DNA from: Saccharina japonica
Taxonomy: Eukaryota > Sar > Phaeophyceae > Laminariales > Laminariaceae
Reading direction: 5' to 3'
Assembly (NCBI GenBank): GCA_008828725.1
Contig: MEHQ01000572.1
Span: 127,647-191,646 of the forward strand
Length of the DNA: 64,000 bases
The notes under the pieces are model-generated. The model was not told the DNA's origin. It did no database searches and worked only from the letters and a program-made list of their open reading frames with translations. The number at the start of each line of letters is the position of its first letter. The first letter of the stretch is position 1. Shown piece after piece: positions 1 to 10,417 of this stretch. The translations under genes were made by a program, and so were the position numbers.

Positions 1-655
1 GGTCATAGCTCGAATGCTCCCGTGGGGTGCAACGAGGAGACGCTATGGGACCGGGTCTGCTCTGCCTGCCGCTACGGCCGGTGCTTACGCGGGTTCGGGA
101 GAAGTACGAGTCAAAGGGGGTCGAAGCCTATGCATACCTCGACGACATCACTATCGCGGCCGACGAGATATCACCCGGGACGGTGGGAGTAGTGCCCTAC
201 CTCGAGCGAGAGTTGACAGCGAGGGGGATACACACCTCAACCCGGGCAAGACGGTTGCCTTGGCCCCGAAAGGACACGTGCCCACGCTGGAAGATATATC
301 ACTTTAGGTAGGGGTCGGTGTCTGCATAGCGGACGAGGGGGGGATACAGGTGATTGGGGTACCCGTTGGCACTGACCAGTTTGCGGTAGAGAACGCCAAA
401 AGGATCGTGCTCGAGGGGGGGGGGCGGATCAACTCGCGCGGATGCTGCCACGCATGGCGGATAAACAAGCGGCCAACCTTGTAGTAACCGGCTCTATGGT
501 GCAACGAACGGCGTATGTCGAGCGGGTGATGGGCCCAAAGCTGTTCCTGCCAGCTTGTCGACGGGTAGATAAATGGCGCAATGTAGATGCTCGAAAACCT
601 TTTCGAGCTTCCTGGAACGGCGGAGGAATCGTCGCTTTTCGAGGAAGGGTGCAGC
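1..655 (+). pseudogene. Non-LTR retrotransposon reverse transcriptase, C-terminal half, decayed
   Basis: This is the 3' half of the reverse transcriptase domain whose better copy lies at 10418-11685. Motif B reads QRGDAMGP and the catalytic motif C (YLDD) is intact at about 140-155. The thumb region follows, with a VPVGTDQFA-like motif. Relative to the other copy there is a 2-nt insertion near 230, and further frame breaks near 305 and 420, so it cannot make a full RT. Homology runs to about 655, where the sequence switches into the inverted N-terminal half of the same element. The left end is cut by the window edge. Similarity to the second copy is seen directly; assignment to non-LTR elements follows from the motif series and the associated C-terminal domain. 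Confidence 0.8.
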
Positions 656-1245
656 ACCGTCGTCCTTTTGACGGTGTTGAAGGCGTTGGAGCAGTCCGTG
701 AGAACGAGCCAGTTGCCCGTCTCGTGTAGCATCTTAGCCCTCAGTCCCACATGTTGCATTCCTCCTGGTGCAGCGACCCCAAACTGCCTCACCTCTCGGT
801 TTACCTCCTTCAACCGCGGCCGCCACTGCCGCATAGCCCCTGCGGTGATGAGCCTCCTCCATGTCATGCCTACGCAGACCACCCGGCATTTCCCCCCCAA
901 CGCAGTGAGGCTCGACTGCAAGAATAGCCGCCAGAATTATGGCGGGAACGCGTCCGGCTCGTCGACGATTCTCCGCCAGAAGGCTGTCATGCCCCTTCCG
1001 TACTCCTCCCTCCCGATGTCGGTATGGATAAAGGACTGCAAATGAGCAAATAGTTGACGGTCGTTTCCGGGGCCTGAGAGGGCGCTGCGGGAGCTGATGA
1101 CGTCGAAGAGCACCTCGGAGGCGTATACTCATCGTCCGGGCGCCATGGGGGAGCATTTCCATCGTCCACCTCGGTGGCGCTCGCCAACACTGCACCCGCC
1201 GCCGCCGCCGCGGACACGGTGGCGTGGTCTTCGGGGGGGGACTTA
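650..1245 (-). pseudogene. Non-LTR retrotransposon reverse transcriptase, N-terminal half, inverted
   Basis: On the minus strand this encodes the region before and including motif A of the same RT family: PDDEYTP, then HLQSFIHTDIG, MTWRRLI, and motif A as LTDCSNAFNTV near 685-705. It aligns residue by residue with the 10418-11000 copy (EGEFNPQ, HLQSIIRTQFG, MSWRRLI, TDASNAFNSV). Several frames are needed to read through it, so it is a pseudogene. It abuts the oppositely oriented C-terminal half at about 650-655, so the two RT halves are joined tail to tail rather than collinear. Confidence 0.78.
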
Positions 1246-1414
1246 GCCGTCAGTGTGTTCCACGTCTCCTCGTTCCCTGCGGATCCTATTGTTATAGGAG
1301 GCTACAAACATAATTATTGCTGAAGACTTGAAGGCTCTCGTCTCATCTAAGTGCAGTATTAAAAGGAGTACTTGAAAAAACAAAGTACTAGGTACTACTT
1401 TGTAGTACAGGACA

Positions 1415-1592
1415 CCTATAGTAAGAAACAGGCTAGCTAATAAGAAAGCAAGGCTAAGATTCAGAGGGAAAAAAAGAATTTCGAGACTCGATATCTTGAA
1501 GCTAAGCGTAGAAAGAACCCTCTCTTAAGCAAGAAATCCTGCCCGGGATATCTTTCCTGTTTCTTAATAGATACATATCCTGTGCTGTACTA
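1415..1592. repeat. Inverted-repeat element, family M7
   Basis: The segment begins with TAAGAAACAGG and ends with CCTGTTTCTTA, a terminal inverted pair. Its interior (AAGAATTTCG, CTTGAAGCTAAGCGTAGAAAG) recurs at 58775-58945. No ORF is present. It looks like a small non-autonomous DNA transposon; a transposase source is not visible. Confidence 0.6.
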
Positions 1593-2095
1593 CAATTACT
1601 ACTAAAAAAACACTAGTATTAGTATTATATACTACTCCGTGTTATTGTAAACCTGGTACACTATTTGTGTGCCCCGCTCGTGCCTCATGATGCTGTGTAT
1701 AACTATTATGTTGTACAATTCCACCGCAACTCACGGCACCACTGGCTCTGTGAATCTGGATGCACATTCTCTTTTGCTACTGTTTGTAGCTGCGAAAGAG
1801 ACCCCTCCATGGAGCGCGTCGTGTTCTCCAGTCTCCGGTACGTTCTCACGCCCATTCCGTTCATCAACCAGTCGATTTATTTGCAGACGATGTCGTTCTG
1901 CGTATACAATACGAACATATTCTTATTTCTTCACAGGGGCGTAAAAAAAAGAGAGAAAACGACACCACACAGTGTACACGTAAAAAGGTCAGAATGAAAA
2001 ACAAACCGGATCGCTGTGATCACAGGACGAAATGAGCGAAAACCATTTTTTCCCGTTTTTTGTTCCCTTTTTTTAACTTGGTTTTAGAGATCCCC
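1593..2095. other. No gene recognised
   Basis: Low-complexity AT-rich sequence followed by unremarkable sequence. Short open frames overlap on both strands, but none resembles a known protein or carries convincing splice structure. Confidence 0.5.
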
Positions 2096-2099
2096 CCTA

Positions 2100-2800
2100 T
2101 TTTTTTTCGCTGGTGGGGGGGGGGGGTAATTAAAAAAAAAGGTCTGTACTCATGTTGTGGTGCCACGGCCGTTAGTTCATATGACCAGTAGACCCATCGC
2201 ATCCCTACTAATGCCGGGACGGAGCGCGTGTGGGTTTTACACCGAACCAGGGCATACATTGCTCGTACGCCAAGCGCGAAACGCGTGAGGGTATTGGGGC
2301 AGTCGCATGGAGGGTGAGCTGATGCCTGCTAAGAACGCGCTCTGAGGCGACTTGCATATGACGACAGCTTCAATGAGTTAATTTAATGTCTGGTGGCTGG
2401 CACTCCGTGAGACAGCAATGGGTGGGGGGGGGCGGGGAACTCATTTGTGCCTTGCGCTTAGTCATTCGACCATTGGACACACGCCATCCTTTCGAAGACG
2501 GAGCACGGGTGGGGGGGGGTGTACTCATGTTGTGCACAGGGGCCGTAAGGTCATATGGACCAATAGACCCCTGCTGATCCCTAACAATGCGGGAGGCGGA
2601 CGCGTTGGGTTTGTCAACCAACCAGTGGTGGTGGGGGGGGGGGGGGCCGTCGGTGTACTCATTGTGTGCACGGCCCGTAGTCATATGACCAATAGACCCT
2701 CGCCATCCGCTACAATGCGGGACGGAGGCGCCGTTGGGGTTTTCACCAACGCAGGGCAAGATTTGGGTGGTGGGGGGGAGGGGGTAATTAAAAAAAAACT
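2100..2800 (-). repeat. Degenerate array of C1 element ends with poly-G tracts
   Basis: Four successive poly-G runs (near 2115, 2425, 2510, 2630) are each followed by the C1-type end: tgtactcat, then a run resembling 'ggccgtaag/tcatatgacca' and 'atccctacaatgcgggacgga'. They are diverged copies of the dispersed element best seen at 47556-48050 and 62010-62565. There is no coding capacity. Confidence 0.6.
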
Positions 2801-2973
2801 TGACTTATTGTTTTCTGGGATCACAACGGTCCGGTTTCTTCCCCTCCAATATAGGGGGGCGGGGTGTGGGGTATCTGGGATTCAGATCCGCGCATACACT
2901 CGTTCTTCATCTTTTTTTAATTGCTGCTGCTGCACGTGGCAACAAGTCCTCTCCCCCCAATACTCGAAAACAA

Positions 2974-3470
2974 AACATCGAACGACGAGATCCGCTGTCC
3001 AAATAATTGGCCGGATGGTGACAAAACTGCTGCACGTATATATATATATGTTTCAACGCGCAGAAGGTTGTGCGGGTAGCTGCTCAATAGTCGTACCTAC
3101 GTATGCTCGATCGTTGTGCCTGTGTTTCCCCGCATCCACCAAAAGGCCACAGCTCCTAAAGGCTCTCTCCCCTCTCCAAGGAAATAGTTTGTATTTTTCT
3201 TTGTTTTTTTGCGGCCCAATAATAATATCGAACGACTTCCGCTGTCCAAATAAAAATGGTCGGGTGGCAACTGCTGCGTTTGTTTCAACGCGCAAAAGGT
3301 TGTGCCCAATCGTACTCTTCCTGTATGTAATATACGCGTACTCGTCTGTGCTCGTCGTGCTTGTTTCCCCGCATTCTTCGCCAGAAAAAAAAAAAGACTC
3401 TCCACTCTCCACTCTCCACTCCAAGGAAATAGTTTGTTTTTTTCTTCGTTTTTTTGCGGCCAAATAATGT
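2974..3470 (+). repeat. Tandem duplication, unit about 245 bp
   Basis: The block from ATCGAACGACGAGATCCGCT to GTTTTTTTGCGGCC is repeated once, with diverged interiors: both units contain GCTGTCCAAATAA, then GTTTCAACGCGCA, then CCAAGGAAATAGTTTGT. The ORFs drawn across it are frames through the repeat, not genes. Confidence 0.65.
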
Positions 3471-4035
3471 CAGTTTTTATGAAGAATGCGAACAAATACA
3501 TCTACTCGCTACGTACTCGTAATAAAAAAAAGTTAGGGAACGTATACCGGTCCCGCATCAAACCCTTTGTTTGAGTAATAATTAGGCCGCAAGGTATACA
3601 AGAGCAAATAACAAGCATATCGTACGTACACAGCGGTGGTGGTAGTAGTTGTGACCACCGGACGACGCGGGCCACGGAGGATAGATGTTCGTTGGTCGTT
3701 TGTACAGCAGCAGCAAGCACCATGGCCCAGTATAACTCGTATCTTCTCCATCTATCTGCGGGCGGGCGTACATATTTTTATGAGAATTCGGGGGGAAAAA
3801 AATCGTCTTGGACTCTCGCCACGCGCTCTCTCCTTCTCGTTTTGCATCAATCGTCACCCTGCATGATCACCACACCAACCACACAACCAACCACCAGTAC
3901 CACTTTTTACTCGACAAACCTGTCGCAAGAACCACCCAGACAGGGCGCCGCTCGAGATTGTGAAGCATACGCTAAGAGGACAAGACATCAAGAACAACAC
4001 CAACCAGCAGTCTACGTAAGTAAGCAAGGGACGAC
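3471..4035. other. No gene recognised
   Basis: Mixed sequence with ACCACC-rich stretches. No splice-consistent homologous exon was seen on either strand. Confidence 0.45.
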
Positions 4036-4038
4036 TGC

Positions 4039-4100
<62 letters not shown>

Positions 4101-4101
4101 C
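4039..4101 (+). repeat. CTG/CAG trinucleotide repeat
   Basis: About twenty near-perfect CTG units with one TTG interruption. Similar runs occur at 6056-6135, 51511-51535 and 61720-61870. It encodes only homopolymers (Cys, Leu, Ala, Ser) in the available frames. Confidence 0.9.
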
Positions 4102-4344
4102 GCTGCTAACAACCAGCTAAGCTGCTGTGTATACGACCGCCCGCGCCGCTGTTTGTGGTGCAAGTTCAATTACCACCACACACAGTAGTAGTAGTAGTCG
4201 GTCGCGATCAGTCAGGTGAGGGAGCATGTATGTGGTTTGTTTCGAAATCTGACCGCGAGATTATTGAATGTTCTTGTGCATATCATACTCGTACCTCGTA
4301 CGTACGAACGAGCACATGGGAAAAAAAGGTCGAGATCTTCCCTT

Positions 4345-4400
4345 TTTTACAAGGGCTCCGCTGCGCGGGCGGCTAACGCCGCCCGCTACGCTCGCGGAAG
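4345..4400. repeat. GC-rich hairpin repeat, REP-like
   Basis: At 4365-4386, GCGGGCGGC and GCCGCCCGC form a perfect 9-bp stem around a TAAC loop, flanked by GCTCCGCT and TACGCTCGCG. Related copies lie at about 4562-4612, 21625-21665 and 21838-21890. The arrangement resembles bacterial REP palindromes, but here it is dispersed in a eukaryotic repeat. Confidence 0.6.
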
Positions 4401-4559
4401 GAATAATAGAACCAAATGTGAAAAGGGTAAAAGAGGAGCATATAGTATTGTAGCTGCAACTGGCGACTTGATAATGCCAAGAGCTCCATATGTATGACGG
4501 CAAATACAGGACAAAAACGATAGTGGTGAACAACACGAAAAAATATCGCTAAAAGAAAG

Positions 4560-4965
4560 CAAAGCTTCGCTCCGAGGGCGGTTGACGCCGCCCGCTACGC
4601 TCGCGCAAGGAAAGGGGCAGAAGAAGTCCACTATGTGTAAAGACCGACTTGAAAAGGCCAAAGAGATTCATGGTGCAATGCAACGAAATACTTATTGCTG
4701 TACGCAACTGAACGTACAGTACCCGTCTACTACTGCTGTATTGTGATGCATGAGTACTGGTATGCGGCATGTATGTGGCAAAGCAACTATCATACCTGTA
4801 CGGCGACAGCAGTTGTACACCACAAACAAAGCAAAAAACACAAAGAACAAACGAACGTACAGGCGACTTGCAAAAGTATACGACAGTAGATCTCCATACT
4901 CCAGGACAACAAAGCTGTATGTTCGAAAGGAAGAGAAAGCACAGCAACATGGCTCGCAGGACGGC
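4560..4965. repeat. Dispersed repeat shared with 21838-22078
   Basis: Starts with the GC-rich hairpin, then GAAAGGGGCAGAAGA, ACCGACTTGAAAA, CATGGTGCA, and ends near CCAGGACAACAAAGCTGTATG. The same order occurs at 21838-22078 with a shorter interior. Non-coding. Confidence 0.6.
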
Positions 4966-6055
4966 GCTGCGCTGGCTGCTAGGGGTGTGAATTGTGCCTT
5001 TTTCGTGACTGCTATGTGTGGTAGTACAACAACAGCAGTAGTATTAGTACCTTCGATCTTTATATATATATATAGAGAGAGTATGAAAGAGAAAGCACAG
5101 CATAGCACGAGCGTCAATCAAGTTGTACAAAAATCCACAAAACTGAGAAAGACGTACATTACGTACTCGTACTCGAACAAAACGCTCCCCGCCCACCCGC
5201 GATCACCTCGCCATCGATTCGGTCCGGGTCGAGCTCTACTGCCTCTCTGCCCCAGTGAGCCCCGTGGCCCACCTCGCGTGAAGCCCGGTACTCACAGTGG
5301 CTCTCGTTCGCCCGCTCGAGGTTGCTGATGCCTCTGTAAAAATAATGTTTGTTCGATAAATAAAGCACCGCTTGAACTTGGCTTAAATGATCTTTTATTA
5401 CAGACAAAACGATCATTATAATGTCGGACATACTGGATTCATTGCAGCAGCAGCAACAGCAAGGACCTTCATGCTCCCCTCGTGTCTCGATGGAGACGCC
5501 ACGCCTAGCCACGAAAAAGCGACCGCGCTCCTTCTGACCCCACCTCTACTGGCCAGCGCCCTCCCATACCCGCGATAGTGCCGGGCTCGCACGCGCTGTC
5601 GTGCTCACTGGGTACACGCAGGAACCCGAAACCGGAAGAAAAGGGAAACATGATCTCGCCGACAAAGTAAAAACTGGTACCATAGGAAACAGGAAGCAGC
5701 AAGTAACGAAAATAGGAGAAAACAAAGAAAGCCAAGAACCTCCGCAAGGCAAGTAACTTCTGCTTCGGCAATTAGAGGCTGAGAGTGGCTGTGAGGTGCC
5801 AAGATATGCCGAGGAAAGCTTCCGAACCAAAGAAGATAAAGCTATGTATGTCTATAGCCACCTGTTTTCATTTGTTTTCACTGTGTTCCCCGCTGGCTGT
5901 GGGTTTGGATAAATTCGGGGCGGAAATTCTCGTTCCACGGGCCCACGAGGTGTGTTCTTGCGTGTCATTACAGTACGTATCAGGTACTCGTATACTGTAC
6001 CGTTTGATGCCAGTCGTGTTTTGTGCATACGACTTGTTTGTTGTGATAAATAACC
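4966..6055. other. No gene recognised
   Basis: Contains AT-dinucleotide runs and GTAC-rich sequence. A short minus-strand stretch at 5296-5333 has a good acceptor and donor but is too small to identify. Nothing else was supportable. Confidence 0.4.
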
Positions 6056-6135
6056 ACTGCTGCTGCTGCTGCTGCTGCCACCACCGCTGCTGTGCCGCTG
6101 CTTGCTGCTGCTGCTACTTGCTACTACTACTGCTG
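6056..6135 (+). repeat. Interrupted CTG/CAG repeat
   Basis: CTG runs interrupted by CCACCACCG and TACTTGCTACTACTA. Open in several frames only because of the repeat. Confidence 0.85.
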
Positions 6136-6817
6136 CTGCCAAACAAACCGGCACACATATATATATCATCGATACAACAGCGAGGGGTGAACACTCCAAA
6201 CATAACCTGGATCTGCCCGCTGTGGGTATGTATCACGTATGTATACAAAACAAGCCGCCGATACATTGTATACATCATAACTTTTCAGGGAAAACACATT
6301 TCTGTGGAGGACAGGTTTTGGGGAAAGTTCGTACAATGGTCGTTGCACATGTGTCCATGAAAGATACACCAGAAGTGTTGTCACATCTGAGTATCTTTCC
6401 GATTTCCCCCTTATTTTATAATAAGAAAATGCGGGAAAACTAAACAAGCCCCACTTTTGGCGCGTTGATAACCCCGCTTACTTTAACCCCCCGCAGGAGT
6501 GTGGGCCCTTCTCTCATTTGGCACCCTGATGATGTTGCCACCCCGACAAGGTGCAGAAATAAGCTGAATTTGAACTCACACTCATCAAGTTCGTACGACC
6601 GAGATGGGCGGTTGTGCAAACAAACCCCGACGCCATACCATCCTCCTTCACCACCCCACAACTTCGTATACGTATGATATGTATACTATACTGTACTTAA
6701 TTAGCTTTCATGAGCTTAAACGCATGTTATTCGTTCTTTCCCGGTGGCTAGGTACGAGCAGCTGGTACGAAGGACAAACACCTACCTGCTGCTGCTGTGT
6801 TCTGCCTTTTCAGCTTG

Positions 6818-6935
6818 CGACCCCCCCCCCCCCCCCCCCCCACGATTCGACGTCAACCACAATCACGAAGGGGCCCCCCCCCCCCCCCCACGATTCGAAG
6901 TCAACCACAATCACGAAGGGGCAACCACAATCACG
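6818..6935 (+). repeat. Poly-C plus ACGATTCGA tandem repeat
   Basis: Two poly-C runs (about 21 and 14 nt), each followed by ACGATTCGAMGTCAACCACAA and TCACGAAGGGG, then a partial third unit. Apparent proline-rich ORFs here are artefacts of the C runs. Confidence 0.8.
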
Positions 6936-7354
6936 AAGAAGGGGAACCTTGTAAATTCTTTAAAACACGCTTCAAAGCCAGCCCACGATAGATTGTATCG
7001 ACGCGAACCGCACTCAGAAGAGTGACTGCTGCTGTGTATACGTAGGCAGCTACTATTTATTGCTAATTGATAGCGCCTCGCTAGGCCTTTACGAAGTACA
7101 TATATACTACCGCAGTATGCTGCACCGTGGGGGTGTGTAAGTGCTCACAGACATGGCACAATTGCCACCAAGTAGCTAACTGCTGCTCGATTTGAGGTAT
7201 CTTCATACAGCAGTACAGTGCACAGTCACTACTATTAATAGCACTACTCCTACAGCTCGCCACAAAAAGAACATGACATGATATTTCCAGCACGCCGTCT
7301 GTGGTGTCGGCTTTTTTCTCCGCCTTATATATATATATACAGTAGACACCGATA

Positions 7355-7530
7355 GTCCATTCGCTCGTTCGCTCGTTCGCTCGTTCGCTCGACCACCGAT
7401 CGCCCGTTCGCTCGCGCTCTCGGCCGTCGATCGTTCGCTCGTGGCGGCCTTGCGCCGCCTTGGTCGATCGCCCGCCATGTAGCCCGCCCGCCGCTCGCTC
7501 GGTCGATCGCGCCGTCGCTCGCGCGCCGCC
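7355..7530. repeat. TCGCTCGT-type simple repeat
   Basis: Tandem CGTTCGCT units degrade into CGATCG-rich sequence. No coding evidence: Arg/Ser-rich ORFs arise from the repeat. Confidence 0.7.
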
Positions 7531-7564
7531 GTGTACATTATTTGACTTTTTCGTGGCACTGTGC

Positions 7565-7692
7565 CCGCGACATGCCGCGACATTCCGCGGGCACTGCCTC
7601 GGACAAGTAAAAGGATGTACATCCCTGCCATGCCGCGACATGTGCCGTGGCATGTCGCGGCATGTCGCAGCATGCCATGGCAAGGCCCACGG
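7565..7692. repeat. Cluster of short palindromes (CATGCCGCGACAT type)
   Basis: ATGCCGCGACAT, TGCCGTGGCATG, TCGCGGCATGTCGC and GCATGCCATGGC follow one another, giving many alternative hairpins. It ends directly before a telomere-like array. Confidence 0.7.
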
Positions 7693-7696
7693 GTTG

Positions 7697-7724
7697 GGGT
7701 AGGGTTAGGGTTAGGGTTAGGGTC
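7697..7724 (+). repeat. Interstitial TTAGGG telomere-like array
   Basis: GGGTTGGGGTAGGG followed by three TTAGGG-type hexamers. It is far from any end of the window and flanked by palindromic sequence, so it is an interstitial telomeric tract or a short end-joining scar rather than a chromosome end. Confidence 0.75.
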
Positions 7725-8084
7725 GCCGTGAAGCTTTATTTGAGCCTTGCCGCGGAAATCGTTCCTAGACATACCGCGGGCAGTGCCACGAGATAGACAA
7801 ATAATGCAAGATGGGCCAGCTGGACGGGTAAACTATACTACTTACGATCTCTAAGCATTCACGGCAAACTCCGACTGGCTGCTGAATGGTGTATGCACAT
7901 CGCTTCTTCCATGCCGCGTTGACGGAATACAGCACACACACGCGCGTGGGATTATAACCAACAAAAAAAAAACACGATGACAACATGAAAATCACAACCG
8001 CGAGTGATATAGCTACAGTAGTACGTAGTAGCTGCTGCCGCCGGGTTTGCCGCTGTTGTTCACTGCGGGATTGCCAAGAGGCTA

Positions 8085-8695
8085 GGCGGAACATGGGGGG
8101 GTGTACTCGTTTGGTGCTTGCCATAATATTGATATAGTCGTTTGACCATTGACCATTCACCACGCACCCCTTTCGAGACGGAGCACCGTTTATACTCCCT
8201 AGTAGAGACACCTGCGACATATTTGGGGCGCTCGTTACTTATTAATTAATATACCAGTAAGTTGTATGCTTATCTTGTCCCCTTCCGGTTTCGCCGTCTG
8301 TCTGTGGCCACCATCTATCTCCTAAGATAGCGACCGTTTTCTCGCTATGATACTTTCGACAGTGGTGGTGTACTAAACTTCTCCATGTCCGATCTGTCCA
8401 GGGGGGGCTTCTCGACGAACGTGTATGTATAAACTTTCTCATGTCAGAGTCTGATCCAGGGAGTGAAGGGGGGGGCGGCTGAGGTTAGCGGGGGGGGGGG
8501 CGTACTCATTTGTTGCTTGCCTTAGTCACCCTTTGGACCATATTTGACCACGCATCCCTTTCGAGACGGAGAAGCAGGGGGAGGGGTGGGGTACTCATTT
8601 GTGCTTGCCCTCAAGTCATTTGAACCATTGGTACCACGCATCCCTTTTCGAGAGGAGCACCGTGGGGGGGGGGGAGGGGTGACAGATTGACACTC
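8085..8695 (-). repeat. Partial C1 element copies with poly-G
   Basis: Poly-G runs near 8096, 8490, 8576 and 8664 are associated with 'tactcatttgtgcttgcc', 'catttgaccat' and 'cgcatccctttcgagacggagcacc'. The same phrase recurs at 36645-36690. This is a shortened subfamily of C1. No gene. Confidence 0.55.
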
Positions 8696-9300
8696 ATGGG
8701 GCGGGGATGGAGCATGGAGGCGGCTTAGGATCGTACCTGATACCTGGTCAGACCTATTGTGTATACAGGAGTATGGGCCTACCAACGAAAAACGCCTACT
8801 GTTACTAATATGAGCAAGCCTCATAACCTTGTGGTCACCCCATCCTTGAACAACCTTGGTTGAGCATGATATAAGCTATTTATTATATAGGATTTAGTGT
8901 AGCGCTTGCCGCTGAGCACGATTTCGTACTCCAATTTTCTTATAACATGCCTTCACAGGCAGAGAGCAGGTCGATGTTGCAGAGACCTGGTGCTGAAGGG
9001 GGCTATAGGCTGCTATATGAGATCATACAAGGAAATATGTCACCAGGCGTTAGTTACGTGTTGGTATTCGTTGTGTGGTACCGTTAGTGCTTCGAATCAC
9101 GAAGAACATAACTGGTATTACACCGTATATGTTCAAGATGTATGCGCTACTTACTGTAACGACAAATTATACCGTATACTATAAAGCGTAGGCTATTTTT
9201 GTATTATCCGGCATGTTTGCTGTGGCCATTTTCAACCCCCATCCCCCCTCCCCGCGCGCGCACGCGCACGTAAGTGCCTGCTAAGAAGGCATACCGCTGT
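8696..9300. other. No gene recognised
   Basis: AT-rich sequence. The stretch around 8893-8940 (TTTAGTGTAGYGCT, TGAGCACGATTTC) recurs at 36790-36835, so it is part of an unclassified dispersed repeat. Confidence 0.4.
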
Positions 9301-9302
9301 GA

Positions 9303-9363
9303 GCGCAAATATAAGGACCGGTTGGTACTAACATTCATTCTTAAACGGTCCTTATATTTCCGC
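9303..9363. repeat. Hairpin element related to family M2
   Basis: AAATATAAGGACCG and CGGTCCTTATATTT form an inverted pair around a 26-nt loop. It resembles the ends of the M2 elements but lacks the outer CACTCTGTCCC. Confidence 0.55.
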
Positions 9364-9521
9364 CCCCATAGTGATACCTACTTCGTACAGCCGATGAAAG
9401 AGATAGCTGCAGCGAGAACGACCGCACAACAATGGCAATGGTAGCAAAAGCACCTCTCTCTGCCGTTCATTCTAAGCAAACAAAAAACATTTCACGTTTC
9501 TCCACTAGGGTACGGGAAACA

Positions 9522-9548
9522 CCGCCGCCGCCGCCGCCGCCGCCGCCG
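9522..9548 (+). repeat. CCG trinucleotide repeat
   Basis: Nine CCG units, followed by an AACAAC run. No ORF of note. Confidence 0.85.
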
Positions 9549-10110
9549 TCATCCTAACAACAACAACAAGAATGTGATGTGTGGGTGGAGCTCCTACAGT
9601 ACACTCGTACGAGAGGTCCCAAAAGTGAAGAGGGGTAGCGTTGATCCACTACCAGGGGCTGCAAGCCTTCTTCCGCGTTTTTTTTTTTCAGGAAAGGACA
9701 GAGCCCTCCACTGTTGAGGTGGAGCACAGAGAGGGATGAACTCGGACGGTGTCATGAAAACCCTGCTCGGCTCCTGAGCACCACGATTATTATCCCGAGT
9801 ACTTCAGACATCCAGGAAAACTTATCAGGTCGTACGTACGTATGTGTGTATTTGTATATTGTTGTAAGATTGATCGAGACACGGAGTATACCCTTGCAGG
9901 TCTGTCTATTAAGCGCGTCCTGGGTGTTACTCACTTTCGTGTAGAATCAAGCATACCTGGTAGGAGAAACGTACCTTCTTCATTCCCAGAGCCGTGGTGG
10001 CATCTGGCCCGGAAGAGTCTTATTGTCCTTTCGTTCTTATAATTACCCCGAATACGAATGCCAGTCTAAGAAACACGAAAACGGACCAATTACCTAAATT
10101 CGGGTAATTG
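9549..10110. other. No gene recognised
   Basis: No homologous exon seen. Near 10045-10106 ATTACCCCGAAT and ATTCGGGTAATT form an imperfect inverted pair. Confidence 0.4.
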
Positions 10111-10137
10111 CCGGCCTCCCAAGCCCATACTATTACA
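10111..10137 (-). repeat. 27-bp terminus shared with 56155-56181
   Basis: Read on the minus strand the segment starts TGTAATAGTATGGG and ends GGAGGCCGG. The identical 27 bases occur at 56155-56181 in unrelated surroundings. Starting with TG, it could be the 5' end of an LTR whose remainder diverged or was lost, but no matching CA end, primer-binding site or internal domain is visible. Confidence 0.4.
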
Positions 10138-10406
10138 CCTCCTCCGAAAGGCTTCGATGCCGACGCCGAAGTGTTCTTGGCCAAATTGTGTCCTTATGAT
10201 GGACTGTAGATGCGAAAAGCGCAGATCGTCACTCCCCGCTCCTGATAGTGCGTTGCGAGAGTTGATAACCTCGAAGGCCACCTGAGGATTAAACTCTCCT
10301 TCTGGGCGCCACGTGGGGCCACTCCCTTCCTCTGGTTCGGCCAAGCTGGCCACCCTAGCTGCCGCCGCTGCTTCTTGGACGGAGCTTCGGTCTTCTTCAG
10401 GGAATT
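10138..10406 (-). pseudogene. Inverted 5' fragment of non-LTR retrotransposon ORF
   Basis: The minus strand encodes the start of the RT ORF (RPEGEFNPQVAFEVINSRN, HLQSIIRTQFGQEHFG). It is an inverted, diverged copy of 10418-10680, separated by an 11-nt spacer. The two arms differ at many positions (for example GGCGGCAGC versus GGCAGCAGC, and TTGGCCGAACC versus TTGACCGAGCC). The duplication is therefore old or joins two different element copies, unlike a recent fold-back artefact. Confidence 0.75.
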
Positions 10407-10417
10407 TCGCCTTCACT

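Noticed and set aside
2418..3467. 349-codon plus-strand ORF
   Set aside because: Runs through poly-G tracts and a tandem duplication, with no homology and no codon bias.
5296..5333. 38-nt minus-strand exon (GISNLERANESH) with good acceptor and donor
   Set aside because: Too short to identify, and no partner exon in consistent phase was found nearby.
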